Source of the DNA: DAITQM01 sp039794245
Lineage (GTDB): Bacteria > Pseudomonadota > Gammaproteobacteria > Xanthomonadales > Wenzhouxiangellaceae
NCBI GenBank assembly: GCA_039794245.1
Contig: JBDIVS010000010.1
Location: 1 to 64,000 of the forward strand
Reading direction: 5' to 3'
Length of the DNA: 64,000 nucleotides
The notes under the pieces are model-generated. The model made no database searches. It saw only the letters and a list, made by a program, of their open reading frames with translations, and was not told the origin of the DNA. Every line of letters starts with the position of its first letter. Within the stretch, counting starts at the first letter, position 1. A program made the position numbers and the translations under genes. This document shows, one piece after another, positions 44,278 to 53,086 of this stretch.

Positions 44278-44991
44278 ATGAGATCCCCAAACTTCCCCTG
44301 CACGGTGTTCGTGCTGCTGCTCTTCGCACTCCGGCCTGCCGCGGCCGGCGCCGGCACCGACTGCGGCACCCATTTCTACGATGACGGCGTCCCGGAGGAC
44401 GCGTTGTTCTTTTCCGGCGGCGGCCATGCCGGCGAACCCGATCACCTGTTTGCAGTCAAATACGAGCTCGCCGATTTTGCCATTGCGCCCGGACAGATGA
44501 TCATCACCGGTTTTTGCGCCGGCAACTTTTTAGATTTCAGCGCCTTCGGCGGGCCGTGGCCGAACGAGGTGTTCGTCTATCCCGACCTTGACGGCCTGCC
44601 CGACCTCGACCGGCCGCTGGTCCACACCACGATGCTGACCGGCGACGGGCAGGGCTGGTTCACCGCCGATTTTCCCGAACCGCTCGTCATCGACGGCGAT
44701 TTCTGGCTGATGAACCATGGCTACCCGCCGCACGCCGGCGAGGACTTCAACATGGAAACCGATCAAAGTTCAAAGCCCGCCGGCCGGAGCTACATCACCG
44801 ACCGCGGCCTGCCGTTCATCTTCGTCAGCGAGCAGAATTTTCTGTTGCGGGCGATCCTTGCCGCCAACCCCGCACCGCTGCTGCCCGCGCCGCGGGCGGT
44901 ACCCGTACTTTCCAGCCGCCCGGCGCTGTGGGGATTGATCGCCATCCTGGTCGCCGCGGCAGGCTACATGCGCCGCAAAGGAGCGAGGTAA
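44278..44991 (+). CDS. Exported protein with an IPTL-CTERM-like sorting tail
   Basis: The 237-residue protein has a signal peptide (VFVLLLFALRPAAAGA) and a beta-rich middle with NEVFVYPDLDGLPDLD. It ends with a short motif plus helix plus basic tail (VPVLSSRPALWGLIAILVAA, then RRKGAR) resembling IPTL/PEP-CTERM anchors. Such tails send proteins through exosortase-like processing at the envelope. Two Cys are near the N-terminus of the mature chain. Its stop overlaps the next gene (TAATG). Function unknown. Confidence 0.75.
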   Translation: MRSPNFPCTVFVLLLFALRPAAAGAGTDCGTHFYDDGVPEDALFFSGGGHAGEPDHLFAVKYELADFAIAPGQMIITGFCAGNFLDFSAFGGPWPNEVFVYPDLDGLPDLDRPLVHTTMLTGDGQGWFTADFPEPLVIDGDFWLMNHGYPPHAGEDFNMETDQSSKPAGRSYITDRGLPFIFVSEQNFLLRAILAANPAPLLPAPRAVPVLSSRPALWGLIAILVAAAGYMRRKGAR

Positions 44992-45263
44992 TGTGCTTTT
45001 GGCCTTTCCCGCGGCGGCCGGCGAAGCCCAAGTGGGTGTTGTACACCGCCCCCGATTGTCACTTGTGCGACGAGGCGCGCGCCTTGCTACGCCGCCGGCG
45101 TCTGGCGGGCCGGGTGCGGGTCGTCGAAATCACCGACTCGATCGAATTGCTGCGCCGCTATCGCCGGCGCATCCCGGTCCTCGCCGCTGGTGCTACGGAA
45201 CTGGATTGGCCGTTCGGCGCGGCAGAACTCGAAGTCCTGGCCCGCGTCGTGGAGATGAGATGA
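44991..45263 (+). CDS. Glutaredoxin-like protein
   Basis: The 90-residue thioredoxin-fold protein has a CHLC motif (YTAPDCHLCDEARALL) in place of the classical CPYC. It also has the cis-Pro region RRIPVLAAGATELDWPF. DUF836-type glutaredoxin-like proteins share this pattern. It overlaps both neighbours by one to four bases. A redox partner role for the adjacent exported proteins is speculative, since it has no signal peptide. Confidence 0.85.
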   Translation: MCFWPFPRRPAKPKWVLYTAPDCHLCDEARALLRRRRLAGRVRVVEITDSIELLRRYRRRIPVLAAGATELDWPFGAAELEVLARVVEMR

Positions 45264-46531
45264 AACTTAACGGTTTGTTCTGCGCCCGGCATCCGGGGAT
45301 GCGACGGCGCACCGCGCGGTTCTTGTTCATACTGGCCGGCGGCTGGCTGACCGCCGGCGCGGCGGCGGATGACTACCGTTTCGAGATCACCGTCGATTTC
45401 AGTGCGCCGCGGACCGTCCAGGGCTGTGTCCCGGTGAGCTTGCAGGTAAGGCAAACCACGCCCCTATTGCGCCGCCTCAGTTGGCCGATCGACGCCCGTT
45501 TCGCGGCGCTGGCCGGCGAGGGCCTGACCCTGGATGCGCGGCGGGTGACCTGGCATGTGCCGGAAAACGGCGGGCGGCTGCGTTACTGCGCCCAGTTGAA
45601 CCAGACGGCCGGGAACGGCCGTTATACTGCGCGGCTGGCCGCCGACTGGGCGGTGTTTCGCGGCGACGACCTGGTTCCTGCGGCGCGCGCCGTAACCGCG
45701 AGGGGCGCGCGGTCGGCAACGATGCTGCGTTTCGTGCTGCCCGGGGCGTGGAGCGTCGTGACGCGCTACCGGCGGGCGGCGGGGAAAGATGGGCACTACC
45801 GGATCGACAACCCCCGCCGCCGTTTCGACCGGCCGACCGGCTGGATGACCGCCGGCGAACTCGGCGTCCGGCACGAACAACTCGGCACCGTCCATGTGAC
45901 GGTTGCCGGGCCGCGGGATCACGGCTTACGGCGCTTGGACCTGATCGCCATGCTGGGCTACCATCTGCCGATGCTGGGCGAGAAACTCGGCCGCTTTCCC
46001 GAGCGGCTTTTGATCGTCGGGGCGGCCGAAAAAATGTGGTACGGCGGCCTGTCCGGACCCGAATCTTTGTTCATCAATGCCGAATTGCCGCTGATCAGCG
46101 AAAACGGCACCTCGGTCCTGCTACACGAGTTGGTACACATTGCGCTGGGGAGGAGCGCCGCGCCGGGCGCCGACTGGATCGTTGAAGGGCTGGCGGAATA
46201 TGTCGGGCTGGATCTTTTGCGCGCCAGCGGCGGGATCACCGAACGGCGTTTCGAGCAAAGCCTTCAGGCTTTGGCCCGCTGGGGCGCGAAGGCGGAACAT
46301 CTCAACGTCGAACGCGCCACAGGTGCCGTCAACGCTCGTGCCGCGACCGTGTTCGCCGCTATGCACCGTGAGCTCGGCGCCGCCGATTTCGACCGCCTGC
46401 TTGAGCAACTCGCCACCGGCCACGGCCCGCTGGCGCTGCCCGAACTGGCACACGCCGCCGAGGCCCTGCTCGGCCAGCCGGCACAGGCGCTGGCCGGCCT
46501 GGAGATGAGCCAGACACCGGCCGATCAGTGA
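45260..46531 (+). CDS. Exported gluzincin-like metalloprotease-fold protein
   Basis: The 423-residue protein has a signal peptide (FLFILAGGWLTAGAAA). A zinc site HELVHIALG is followed about 20 residues later by WIVEGLAEYVG, giving the HExxH...E arrangement of gluzincins (M1/M61-like). The N-terminal half looks beta-rich. It sits between glutaredoxin-like and GspF-type genes with overlapping starts and stops. Substrate unknown; the zinc ligands are intact, so activity is plausible. Confidence 0.8.
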   Translation: MKLNGLFCARHPGMRRRTARFLFILAGGWLTAGAAADDYRFEITVDFSAPRTVQGCVPVSLQVRQTTPLLRRLSWPIDARFAALAGEGLTLDARRVTWHVPENGGRLRYCAQLNQTAGNGRYTARLAADWAVFRGDDLVPAARAVTARGARSATMLRFVLPGAWSVVTRYRRAAGKDGHYRIDNPRRRFDRPTGWMTAGELGVRHEQLGTVHVTVAGPRDHGLRRLDLIAMLGYHLPMLGEKLGRFPERLLIVGAAEKMWYGGLSGPESLFINAELPLISENGTSVLLHELVHIALGRSAAPGADWIVEGLAEYVGLDLLRASGGITERRFEQSLQALARWGAKAEHLNVERATGAVNARAATVFAAMHRELGAADFDRLLEQLATGHGPLALPELAHAAEALLGQPAQALAGLEMSQTPADQ

Positions 46532-47736
46532 TGGGCGCTTACGAATACCGGGCGATCACCGCCACCGGCCGCACCGAGCGTGGCGTGCGCCAGGGCGACA
46601 GCCCGCGGCAGGTGCGCCAGATGCTGCGCGACGCCGGCCTGGTGCCGCTCAGCGTCAAGGCCATTGGTACCACCAACGGCCGGCAAGGCGGCTTCGCCCG
46701 ACGCGGTTTTTCGCGGCGTGAAATCGCCATGCTGACCCGGCAACTGTCCAGCCTGCTGCGCGCCGGGCTGCCGTTGGTCGAGGCCCTGGCCGCGGTCGCC
46801 TCCGAAGGCAGCGCCAGGGAAAGCCGGGTGCTGGGGGCGATGCGCGCCCGCCTCGTCGAAGGCCAGAGCCTGGCCTCGGCTTTGGCCGCCGAACCGCGTT
46901 ATTTCCCGCCGATGTACACCGCGGCGGTCGCCGCCGGCGAACGTTCCGGCAAACTGGAGCGGGTGCTCGACCGGCTCGCCACGCATCTCGAAGCGCGCGA
47001 GAGCCTGGGCCGCGACGTCGGCATGGCGCTGCTCTACCCGGTGCTGCTGGTCGTCGTGGCGCTCGCCGTGGTCGGCGGGCTCGTGACCTACGTCGTGCCG
47101 CGCGTCGTCGAAGTCTTCACCCGGCTCGATGCAGCATTGCCGCTGGCCACCCGGATTCTGATCGGCACCAGCGACTTTTTGCGCCAGCACGGCATCTGGC
47201 TGTTGCTGGCCTTGGGAGTATCGGCTTTCATTGCCTATCGCCTGGTGCAGCAGGAACGGTACCGCCGCCCGGCGCAGCGGTTTTTATTGCATACTCCGCT
47301 GATCGGCATGCTGCTTAGGGCCCAGGAAACGGCGCACGTCGCCCGCACGCTGGCCATGCTGCTGGCCAGCGCCGTGCCGCTGGTCGAAGCGCTGCGCGCC
47401 ACCTCCAAGGTGGTGACGACCGTGGTCTTCCGCGATGCGCTGCTCACCGCCGCGCGCCAGGTCAGCGAAGGGCAGTCGCTGCATCGCGCCCTGGCGCAAA
47501 GTGGCCTTTTGCCACCGGTGACGCTGCGCCTGATCGCCAGCGGCGAGCGCAGCGGCGAGCTCGCCGCCCTGCTCGACCAGGCCGCCGGCATCCACGAGCG
47601 GCAACTGGCCGGCGCCCTCGGCGTGATCAGCGGCGTGCTGCAACCGGCGCTGATCATCGTCGTCGGCGCACTGGTGCTGTTCATCGTGCTGGCCATCATG
47701 CTGCCGATCCTCGATCTCAATCTGCTGGTCGGGTAG
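46531..47736 (+). CDS. gspF: GspF-type inner-membrane protein of type II secretion or type IV pili
   Basis: The 401-residue protein begins with a YEYRAITATGRTERG module and has two duplicated T2SSF domains (LLRAGLPLVEALAAVASE and LLASAVPLVEALRATSKV). Three membrane helices are visible, the last being LVLFIVLAIMLPILDL. This is the platform protein of T2SS, here without gspE, gspG or other partners in the window. The ATG at 46531 overlaps the previous stop (TGATG). Confidence 0.88.
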   Translation: MGAYEYRAITATGRTERGVRQGDSPRQVRQMLRDAGLVPLSVKAIGTTNGRQGGFARRGFSRREIAMLTRQLSSLLRAGLPLVEALAAVASEGSARESRVLGAMRARLVEGQSLASALAAEPRYFPPMYTAAVAAGERSGKLERVLDRLATHLEARESLGRDVGMALLYPVLLVVVALAVVGGLVTYVVPRVVEVFTRLDAALPLATRILIGTSDFLRQHGIWLLLALGVSAFIAYRLVQQERYRRPAQRFLLHTPLIGMLLRAQETAHVARTLAMLLASAVPLVEALRATSKVVTTVVFRDALLTAARQVSEGQSLHRALAQSGLLPPVTLRLIASGERSGELAALLDQAAGIHERQLAGALGVISGVLQPALIIVVGALVLFIVLAIMLPILDLNLLVG

Positions 47737-47771
47737 GCACCCAAGGCGGGCGCATGCGACAATCGGCGGCG

Positions 47772-48443
47772 ATGTTGCAATTCGCGCAGGTCGGCAAACG
47801 ATATCCCAGCGGCGGGCGGGCGCTCGACGGGATCGACTGCACCATCGCCCACGGCGAAATGGTGTTTCTGACCGGCCATTCGGGCGCCGGCAAGAGCACC
47901 CTGCTCAAGCTGATCACGCTGCAGGAAAGGCCGACGCGCGGCCACCTGCTGTTCGAGCAGCGCAATATCGCCCGCCTGCCGCGGCGCGAGGTGCCGCACC
48001 TCAGGCGCCGTATCGGCGTCGTCTTCCAGGACCACCGCCTGTTGCCTGCCAAGCGGGTGTTCGACAACGTCGCCCTGCCCTTGATCATCGCCGGCATGCC
48101 GTATGCCGAAATCGCCCGCCGGGTGCGCGCCGCGCTCGACAAGGTGGGCCTGCGGCACAAGGAGCACGCCGCGCCGCTCGCCCTGTCCACCGGCGAGCAG
48201 CAGCGCGTCGGCATCGCCCGGGCAATCGTCCACCGGCCGCAACTGCTTCTTGCCGACGAGCCGACCGGCAACCTCGATCCGGCGCTGTCGGCCGAAATCA
48301 TGAAACTGTTTCTGACCCTGAACGAACTCGGATCGACGCTCATCATTGCGACCCACGATCTGCACCTGGTGCGCGAACTCGGACGCCGCGTGCTGGTGCT
48401 CGACCAGGGCCGGCTGGCCGATGATATTCCGGCGCGAGTTTGA
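47772..48443 (+). CDS. ftsE: Cell-division ATP-binding protein FtsE
   Basis: FtsE with FtsX controls septal murein hydrolases. The 223-residue ATPase starts MLQFAQVGKRYP and has Walker A (LTGHSGAGKSTLLKLI), Q-loop (VVFQDHRLLP), Walker B (LLLADEPTGNLDP) and the H-loop (ATHDLHLV). The ABC signature reads LSTGEQQRV where the family has LSGGEQQRV, a Gly-to-Thr change. The ATG at 47772 fits the family better than the one at 47754. It overlaps ftsX. Confidence 0.93.
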   Translation: MLQFAQVGKRYPSGGRALDGIDCTIAHGEMVFLTGHSGAGKSTLLKLITLQERPTRGHLLFEQRNIARLPRREVPHLRRRIGVVFQDHRLLPAKRVFDNVALPLIIAGMPYAEIARRVRAALDKVGLRHKEHAAPLALSTGEQQRVGIARAIVHRPQLLLADEPTGNLDPALSAEIMKLFLTLNELGSTLIIATHDLHLVRELGRRVLVLDQGRLADDIPARV

Positions 48444-49368
48444 CCGCCCGCGTCCGGCCGCCGCATTGCGCGCCTGGCTACGGCAGCACGCTTACGGCCT
48501 GATGTCGAGCGTCGGGACGCTCAGCCGCCAGCCGGCGGCGACAGTGCTCACTGTCACGCTGCTCGGCCTGGCGCTGGCCTTGCCGCTGACGCTGCACACG
48601 CTGCTCGTCAACCTCGAACGGCTGGGCGGCACCTGGCAGGGACTCGAAGCGATCACGATCTTCATGCCGGGCGGGGCGAGCGGCGAAGACGCCGGCCGGC
48701 TGCAAAAAGAATTGTCTTCCTGGCCCGAGATCGCCGCGCTTCGCCTGATCACGCCGGCGGAGGCGCTTGCCGAGTTCCGCCGGACCGCCGGTTTCGACGC
48801 CGCCCTCGACGCCCTGCCGGCCAACCCACTGCCTTACGTCCTGATCGCCGAACCGGCGGTGCCGGCAGGTGGCGTCGAACCCCTGGTCCGGCGCCTGGGA
48901 TCACTGCCGGCGGTCGATTTCGCGACCGCCGACACCGCCTGGCTGCACCGCCTCGATCGCCTGCTGGCCCTCGCCCGCCGCCTGCTGCAACTGATCGCGG
49001 CGGCCTTCGGCTTCGGACTGCTCCTGGTGGTGGCGCATACCGTCCGCGTCGAAGTGCAATCCCGCGTCACCGAAATCGAAGTCCTGTCGCTGGCCGGCGC
49101 CACCCCCGGATTCATCCGCCGGCCGTTTCTCTACACCGGCCTGATCTACGGCGTGCTCGGCGCCGCTCTCGCCTGGCTGCTGCAACTCGCCGCGCTCGGC
49201 TGGCTGCAAACCGGGGTCGGGGCACTGGCGCTGAGTTACGGCAGCCACTGGCAATTGCACGCCCCGGACATCCGGCAGATTCTGCTGCTGATCACCGGCG
49301 CCGGACTGCTCGGCTGGCTCGGTTCATGGTTGGCCGTCAGCCGCCATCTGCACCGGGTGTGGTCGTAG
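48421..49368 (+). CDS. ftsX: Cell-division protein FtsX
   Basis: FtsX is a four-helix membrane protein with a large periplasmic loop. The 315-residue product shows the first helix (TVLTVTLLGLALALPLTL), the loop start (WQGLEAITIFMPGGASGEDA) and the C-terminal FtsX domain (VRVEVQSRVTEIEVLSLAGA). The start is the ATG at 48421, 23 bases inside ftsE. ftsY, the common upstream partner, is absent and rpoH follows as usual. Confidence 0.93.
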   Translation: MIFRREFDRPRPAAALRAWLRQHAYGLMSSVGTLSRQPAATVLTVTLLGLALALPLTLHTLLVNLERLGGTWQGLEAITIFMPGGASGEDAGRLQKELSSWPEIAALRLITPAEALAEFRRTAGFDAALDALPANPLPYVLIAEPAVPAGGVEPLVRRLGSLPAVDFATADTAWLHRLDRLLALARRLLQLIAAAFGFGLLLVVAHTVRVEVQSRVTEIEVLSLAGATPGFIRRPFLYTGLIYGVLGAALAWLLQLAALGWLQTGVGALALSYGSHWQLHAPDIRQILLLITGAGLLGWLGSWLAVSRHLHRVWS

Positions 49369-49409
49369 TTGTTCGTTGTTCGTTGTTCATTGTTCGTTGT
49401 CCGTAGTTC
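49368..49409. repeat. Six tandem 7-bp repeats after ftsX
   Basis: The unit GTTGTTC is repeated three times exactly, followed by ATTGTTC, GTTGTCC and GTAGTTC. It begins at the last base of the ftsX stop codon and lies about 150 bases before the rpoH promoter region. It has no coding role. Confidence 0.8.
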
Positions 49410-49557
49410 GTCACCCGGCTGCGTCCGGCATCGCCGAGGGGGATGCCTGCTGCCCGGCAAAGCCCCAGTTTTTCCATACTTCACCAGGCAGGGCTTGCGG
49501 AACCGGCGGCCGGCCGCGCTGTCGAATGCGGCGTCGAACTACGCCCCGCCGGGGTGC

Positions 49558-49563
49558 TATAAT
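49558..49563 (+). promoter_or_regulatory. TATAAT box just upstream of rpoH
   Basis: A perfect -10 box lies in otherwise GC-rich DNA. Transcription would begin near 49570, at the first possible ATG, which favours the ATG at 49618 as the true rpoH start. No good -35 is seen at the usual spacing, so an activator or extended contacts may be needed. Confidence 0.4.
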
Positions 49564-49569
49564 TTCGCC

Positions 49570-50475
<906 letters not shown>

Positions 50476-50647
50476 TCCCGGCGTTGCACAACCGGCCATC
50501 CGGGCCGCGGCCAACCGTCCGGTGGTCTGCTCTACCCGTCATGAATCCGTTATTTGCAAGGCGAACGGCGGCATGCAGGCGGGCGTCCATCCCTCGCGCC
50601 GCCGGTAGCCGGGCGTTTACGCGCTGAAGTCCAGGCGCGCCGCAAGC

Positions 50648-51394
50648 TCAACGGGCGGCGAGGTTTTTCTGGGTCTGCAAGTGCTGGGCGAGTTGCTCCG
50701 GCGGCATATAGCCGCGGATCATAAGGCCGTTGGCAAGGATGATCGCCGGCGTGCCGGTCATGCCGATCCGGTTACCGATCTCGTATTGTTCGGCGACCGG
50801 ATTGGCACACTCGGCGGGCAGCGGATCGTTGCCCTGTTTGGCGGCAGTCAGGGCCGCCAGCCGGTCATCGGCGCACCACACGGAAACCGCCTTGCTGAAA
50901 GACGGCGTTGCGGGGCCGGAGCGCGGAAAGAACATGTAATGCACCGCGATGCCGAGGGCATTGTATTCGTCGATCTGGCTGTGTAGCCGGCGGCAATAGC
51001 CGCAGTCGATATCGGTGAACACCGTGATATCGTATTTCTTTTCACCCTTGGGCGAAAACGTGATCTGCTTGTCCGCCGGGTAGGCTTCGAGGATGGCGCG
51101 GCGCTGGACGGACAGCGCGTCTTCTGTCAGGTCGGTGCGGGTTTCGAGGTCGAACATCTTGCCTTGCAGCAGGTAGCGCCCGTCGGCCGATACATAAACC
51201 ACCTGGGCATCGATCGTCACCTGCTTCATGCCCTGGACCGGGCTGTCGGCGATCACGATCTGGCCGGCATTCGGAACGAGCGAGGTGATCGCCGCCCTGA
51301 CCGGGTCGGCATCGGGTTGGGCCATCACCGGCGCCGCCGCAATGGCAATGAGGACGATCGGCGGCAGGACCGCTTGCAGAGTGTGTGCTTTCAT
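50648..51394 (-). CDS. dsbC: Thiol:disulfide interchange protein DsbC
   Basis: DsbC is the periplasmic disulfide isomerase kept reduced by DsbD. The 248-residue protein has a signal peptide (VLIAIAAAPVMA). An N-terminal dimerisation domain (VTIDAQVVYVSADGRYLLQG) and a thioredoxin domain with the active site TDIDCGYCRRLHSQI follow, with the cis-Pro in MTGTPAIILANG. It lies downstream of xerD on the same strand, a common pairing. The start used is the ATG at 51394. Confidence 0.95.
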   Translation of the reverse strand: MKAHTLQAVLPPIVLIAIAAAPVMAQPDADPVRAAITSLVPNAGQIVIADSPVQGMKQVTIDAQVVYVSADGRYLLQGKMFDLETRTDLTEDALSVQRRAILEAYPADKQITFSPKGEKKYDITVFTDIDCGYCRRLHSQIDEYNALGIAVHYMFFPRSGPATPSFSKAVSVWCADDRLAALTAAKQGNDPLPAECANPVAEQYEIGNRIGMTGTPAIILANGLMIRGYMPPEQLAQHLQTQKNLAAR

Positions 51395-51533
51395 GGTGCG
51401 CGTCTGGTTGTGTTGTGGTGAAAAAAGGTATGACCAACGGGTATTTTGAGTCGTCTCACCGCCCGTGCTCAAACGACGGCACGGCCCGGCCTTGGCATTC
51501 GAGATGGCGGGCGGCGGAAAGTTCCGCCCCGAT

Positions 51534-52457
51534 TCAACCCCGGGGGTGGTGGCGGGCATGCAACTCCTTGAGGCGCTGCCGCGCGACCTGGGTGTAGATC
51601 TGCGTCGTCGTCAGGTCGCTATGGCCCAACAACATCTGTAAAACCCTCAGATCGGCACCGTGATTCAGCAGGTGCGTGGCAAACGAATGCCGGAGCATGT
51701 GCGGCGACAGGGCCTTGCGGATGCCCGCCTGGCGGGCGCGGCGCCTGATCATGTACCAAAACGCCTGGCGGGTCAAGCGTCCGCCGCGGCGGTTGAGAAA
51801 AACCGTATCGCTCGCCAGGCCGCAAAGCAGTTGCGGCCGCCCCTGATCCAGGTATTTCTCCAACCATTCGCCGGCGGTTTCGCCGAACGGCGCCAGGCGA
51901 TCACGGCCGCCCTTGCCGGTCACCCGCAAGATCCCCTGATTGCGGTTGATCATCGGCAATGCCAGGTTCACCAACTCGCTGACCCGCAACCCACTGGCAT
52001 ACATCACTTCGAGCATCGCCCGGTCGCGTAGTGCCAGAGCGTCACGGTCGGCGGGTATCTCGAGCAGCCGTTCGACCTCCGCCTCCGTCAGATCCCTGGG
52101 CAGACTACGCGGCAGGCGCGGCGGATCGATCGTGCCGAGCGGCGAGTCCCGGCGCTGGCCGGTGCGCTGCAGCCAACCGTAAAACTGCTGCAAACTCGAC
52201 AACCGGCGGCGCACAGTGCGGGCGTTGAGGCCGCGGCGGAGCAATGAAGCAAGGTAGGATTCCACCGCCGCGCGATCGGCCGTATGCGGCGAACTTTCGC
52301 CGGCCGGATGCTGCTCGAGGTAGCGGGTGAAATCGCTCAGATCGGCGCGGTAAGCCAGGAGCGTGTTTTGGGAAAGGCCGCGTTCGGCCCACAGTTCCTG
52401 AATGAACTCTGTCAGTGGATCGGGAGACAAAAGCCGGGCAGGCGGAACGCCGGCCAT
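51534..52457 (-). CDS. xerD: Tyrosine recombinase XerD
   Basis: XerD acts with XerC at dif to resolve chromosome dimers under FtsK. The 307-residue protein has the SAM-like N-terminal domain (LSQNTLLAYRADLSDFTRYL) and the catalytic residues: Arg in YASGLRVSELVNL, HxxR in LSPHMLRHSFATHLL, His in LLGHSDLTTTQIY, and the final Tyr in that segment. The start is placed at the ATG at 52457 (MAGVPPARLL). The neighbouring dsbC supports the XerD rather than XerC assignment. Confidence 0.94.
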   Translation of the reverse strand: MAGVPPARLLSPDPLTEFIQELWAERGLSQNTLLAYRADLSDFTRYLEQHPAGESSPHTADRAAVESYLASLLRRGLNARTVRRRLSSLQQFYGWLQRTGQRRDSPLGTIDPPRLPRSLPRDLTEAEVERLLEIPADRDALALRDRAMLEVMYASGLRVSELVNLALPMINRNQGILRVTGKGGRDRLAPFGETAGEWLEKYLDQGRPQLLCGLASDTVFLNRRGGRLTRQAFWYMIRRRARQAGIRKALSPHMLRHSFATHLLNHGADLRVLQMLLGHSDLTTTQIYTQVARQRLKELHARHHPRG

Positions 52458-52488
52458 GGACAAAACGATCGCGGCGCGCCTGATGCGC

Positions 52489-52515
52489 GGGGCCACACCG
52501 GAGCGGTGTGGCCCC
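52489..52515. terminator. 12-bp perfect hairpin after the histone-like gene
   Basis: GGGGCCACACCG (52489-52500) pairs perfectly with CGGTGTGGCCCC (52504-52515) around GAG. It lies nine bases past the stop of the minus-strand histone-like gene and before xerD. It lacks a T-run but is very stable, so a terminator or attenuator role is likely. Confidence 0.6.
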
Positions 52516-52523
52516 CGCCTGGA

Positions 52524-52973
52524 TCAAGCCCTACGGCGCTGGCGTTTTTTGCCGGCCTTGCGAGCCACTTTCTTGCCGGCCCGCTTCTTGCCTGCTTTCT
52601 TCGCAGCACGCTTCTTGCCGGCCCGCTTCTTACCGGCTTTCTTCGCAGCCCGTTTCTTGCCGGCCCGCTTCTTACCGACCTTCTTTGCAGCCCGTTTCTT
52701 GCCGGCCCGCTTCTTACCGACCTTCTTTGCAGCCCGCTTCTTGCCGGCCTTCTTGCCCACTTTCTTGGCAGCGCGTTTCTTGCCGGCTTTCTTACCGGCG
52801 CGTTTCTTGCCGGCCTTCCTGCCACCGGTAGCGGCAGCACCAGCGGCGCGTTTCTTGCTCGCTTTCTTCTTGCGACGCTTCTTCTTGCCCGCGCCGCTGA
52901 CCACGGTTGCAGCACTGTCCGCGGCCAATGCCGAACCATCTAGCTCGTCCAATTCCAGATCAATGGTGTTCAT
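52524..52973 (-). CDS. Histone H1-like Lys/Ala-rich nucleoid protein
   Basis: The 149-residue protein has an acidic N-terminal 20 residues (TIDLELDELDG), then a KKKRRKKK cluster, then tandem 14-residue repeats of the type KKRAGKKRAAKKVG. These repeats are like eukaryotic H1 tails, AlgP and bacterial HctB/H1-like proteins. It probably binds DNA without strong sequence preference. The 42-bp repeats in the DNA make copy number prone to change. It lies alone between xerD and the TonB cluster. Confidence 0.85.
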   Translation of the reverse strand: MNTIDLELDELDGSALAADSAATVVSGAGKKKRRKKKASKKRAAGAAATGGRKAGKKRAGKKAGKKRAAKKVGKKAGKKRAAKKVGKKRAGKKRAAKKVGKKRAGKKRAAKKAGKKRAGKKRAAKKAGKKRAGKKVARKAGKKRQRRRA

Positions 52974-53064
52974 AAAACCTCCCCATCAAGGTACGGGTCA
53001 CGCACGAGAACGCCGTGCAGGCCTTATTATGTACCAAGACACGCACGATTTTGCAAGTCTTCGC

Positions 53065-53086
53065 AAAAAAAATCCGGGTTAACCCG
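53065..53086 (-). terminator. Intrinsic terminator of the TonB cluster
   Basis: On the minus strand the palindrome CGGGTTAACCCG (53075-53086), which includes the TPR gene's TAA stop, is followed after one base pair by T8 (53065-53072). The stem is short but the T-run is clear. Confidence 0.55.

Noticed and set aside
52577..52760. Regular short repeats resembling a CRISPR array
   Set aside because: The repeats are in frame, encode Lys/Ala-rich 14-residue units and have no unique spacers.
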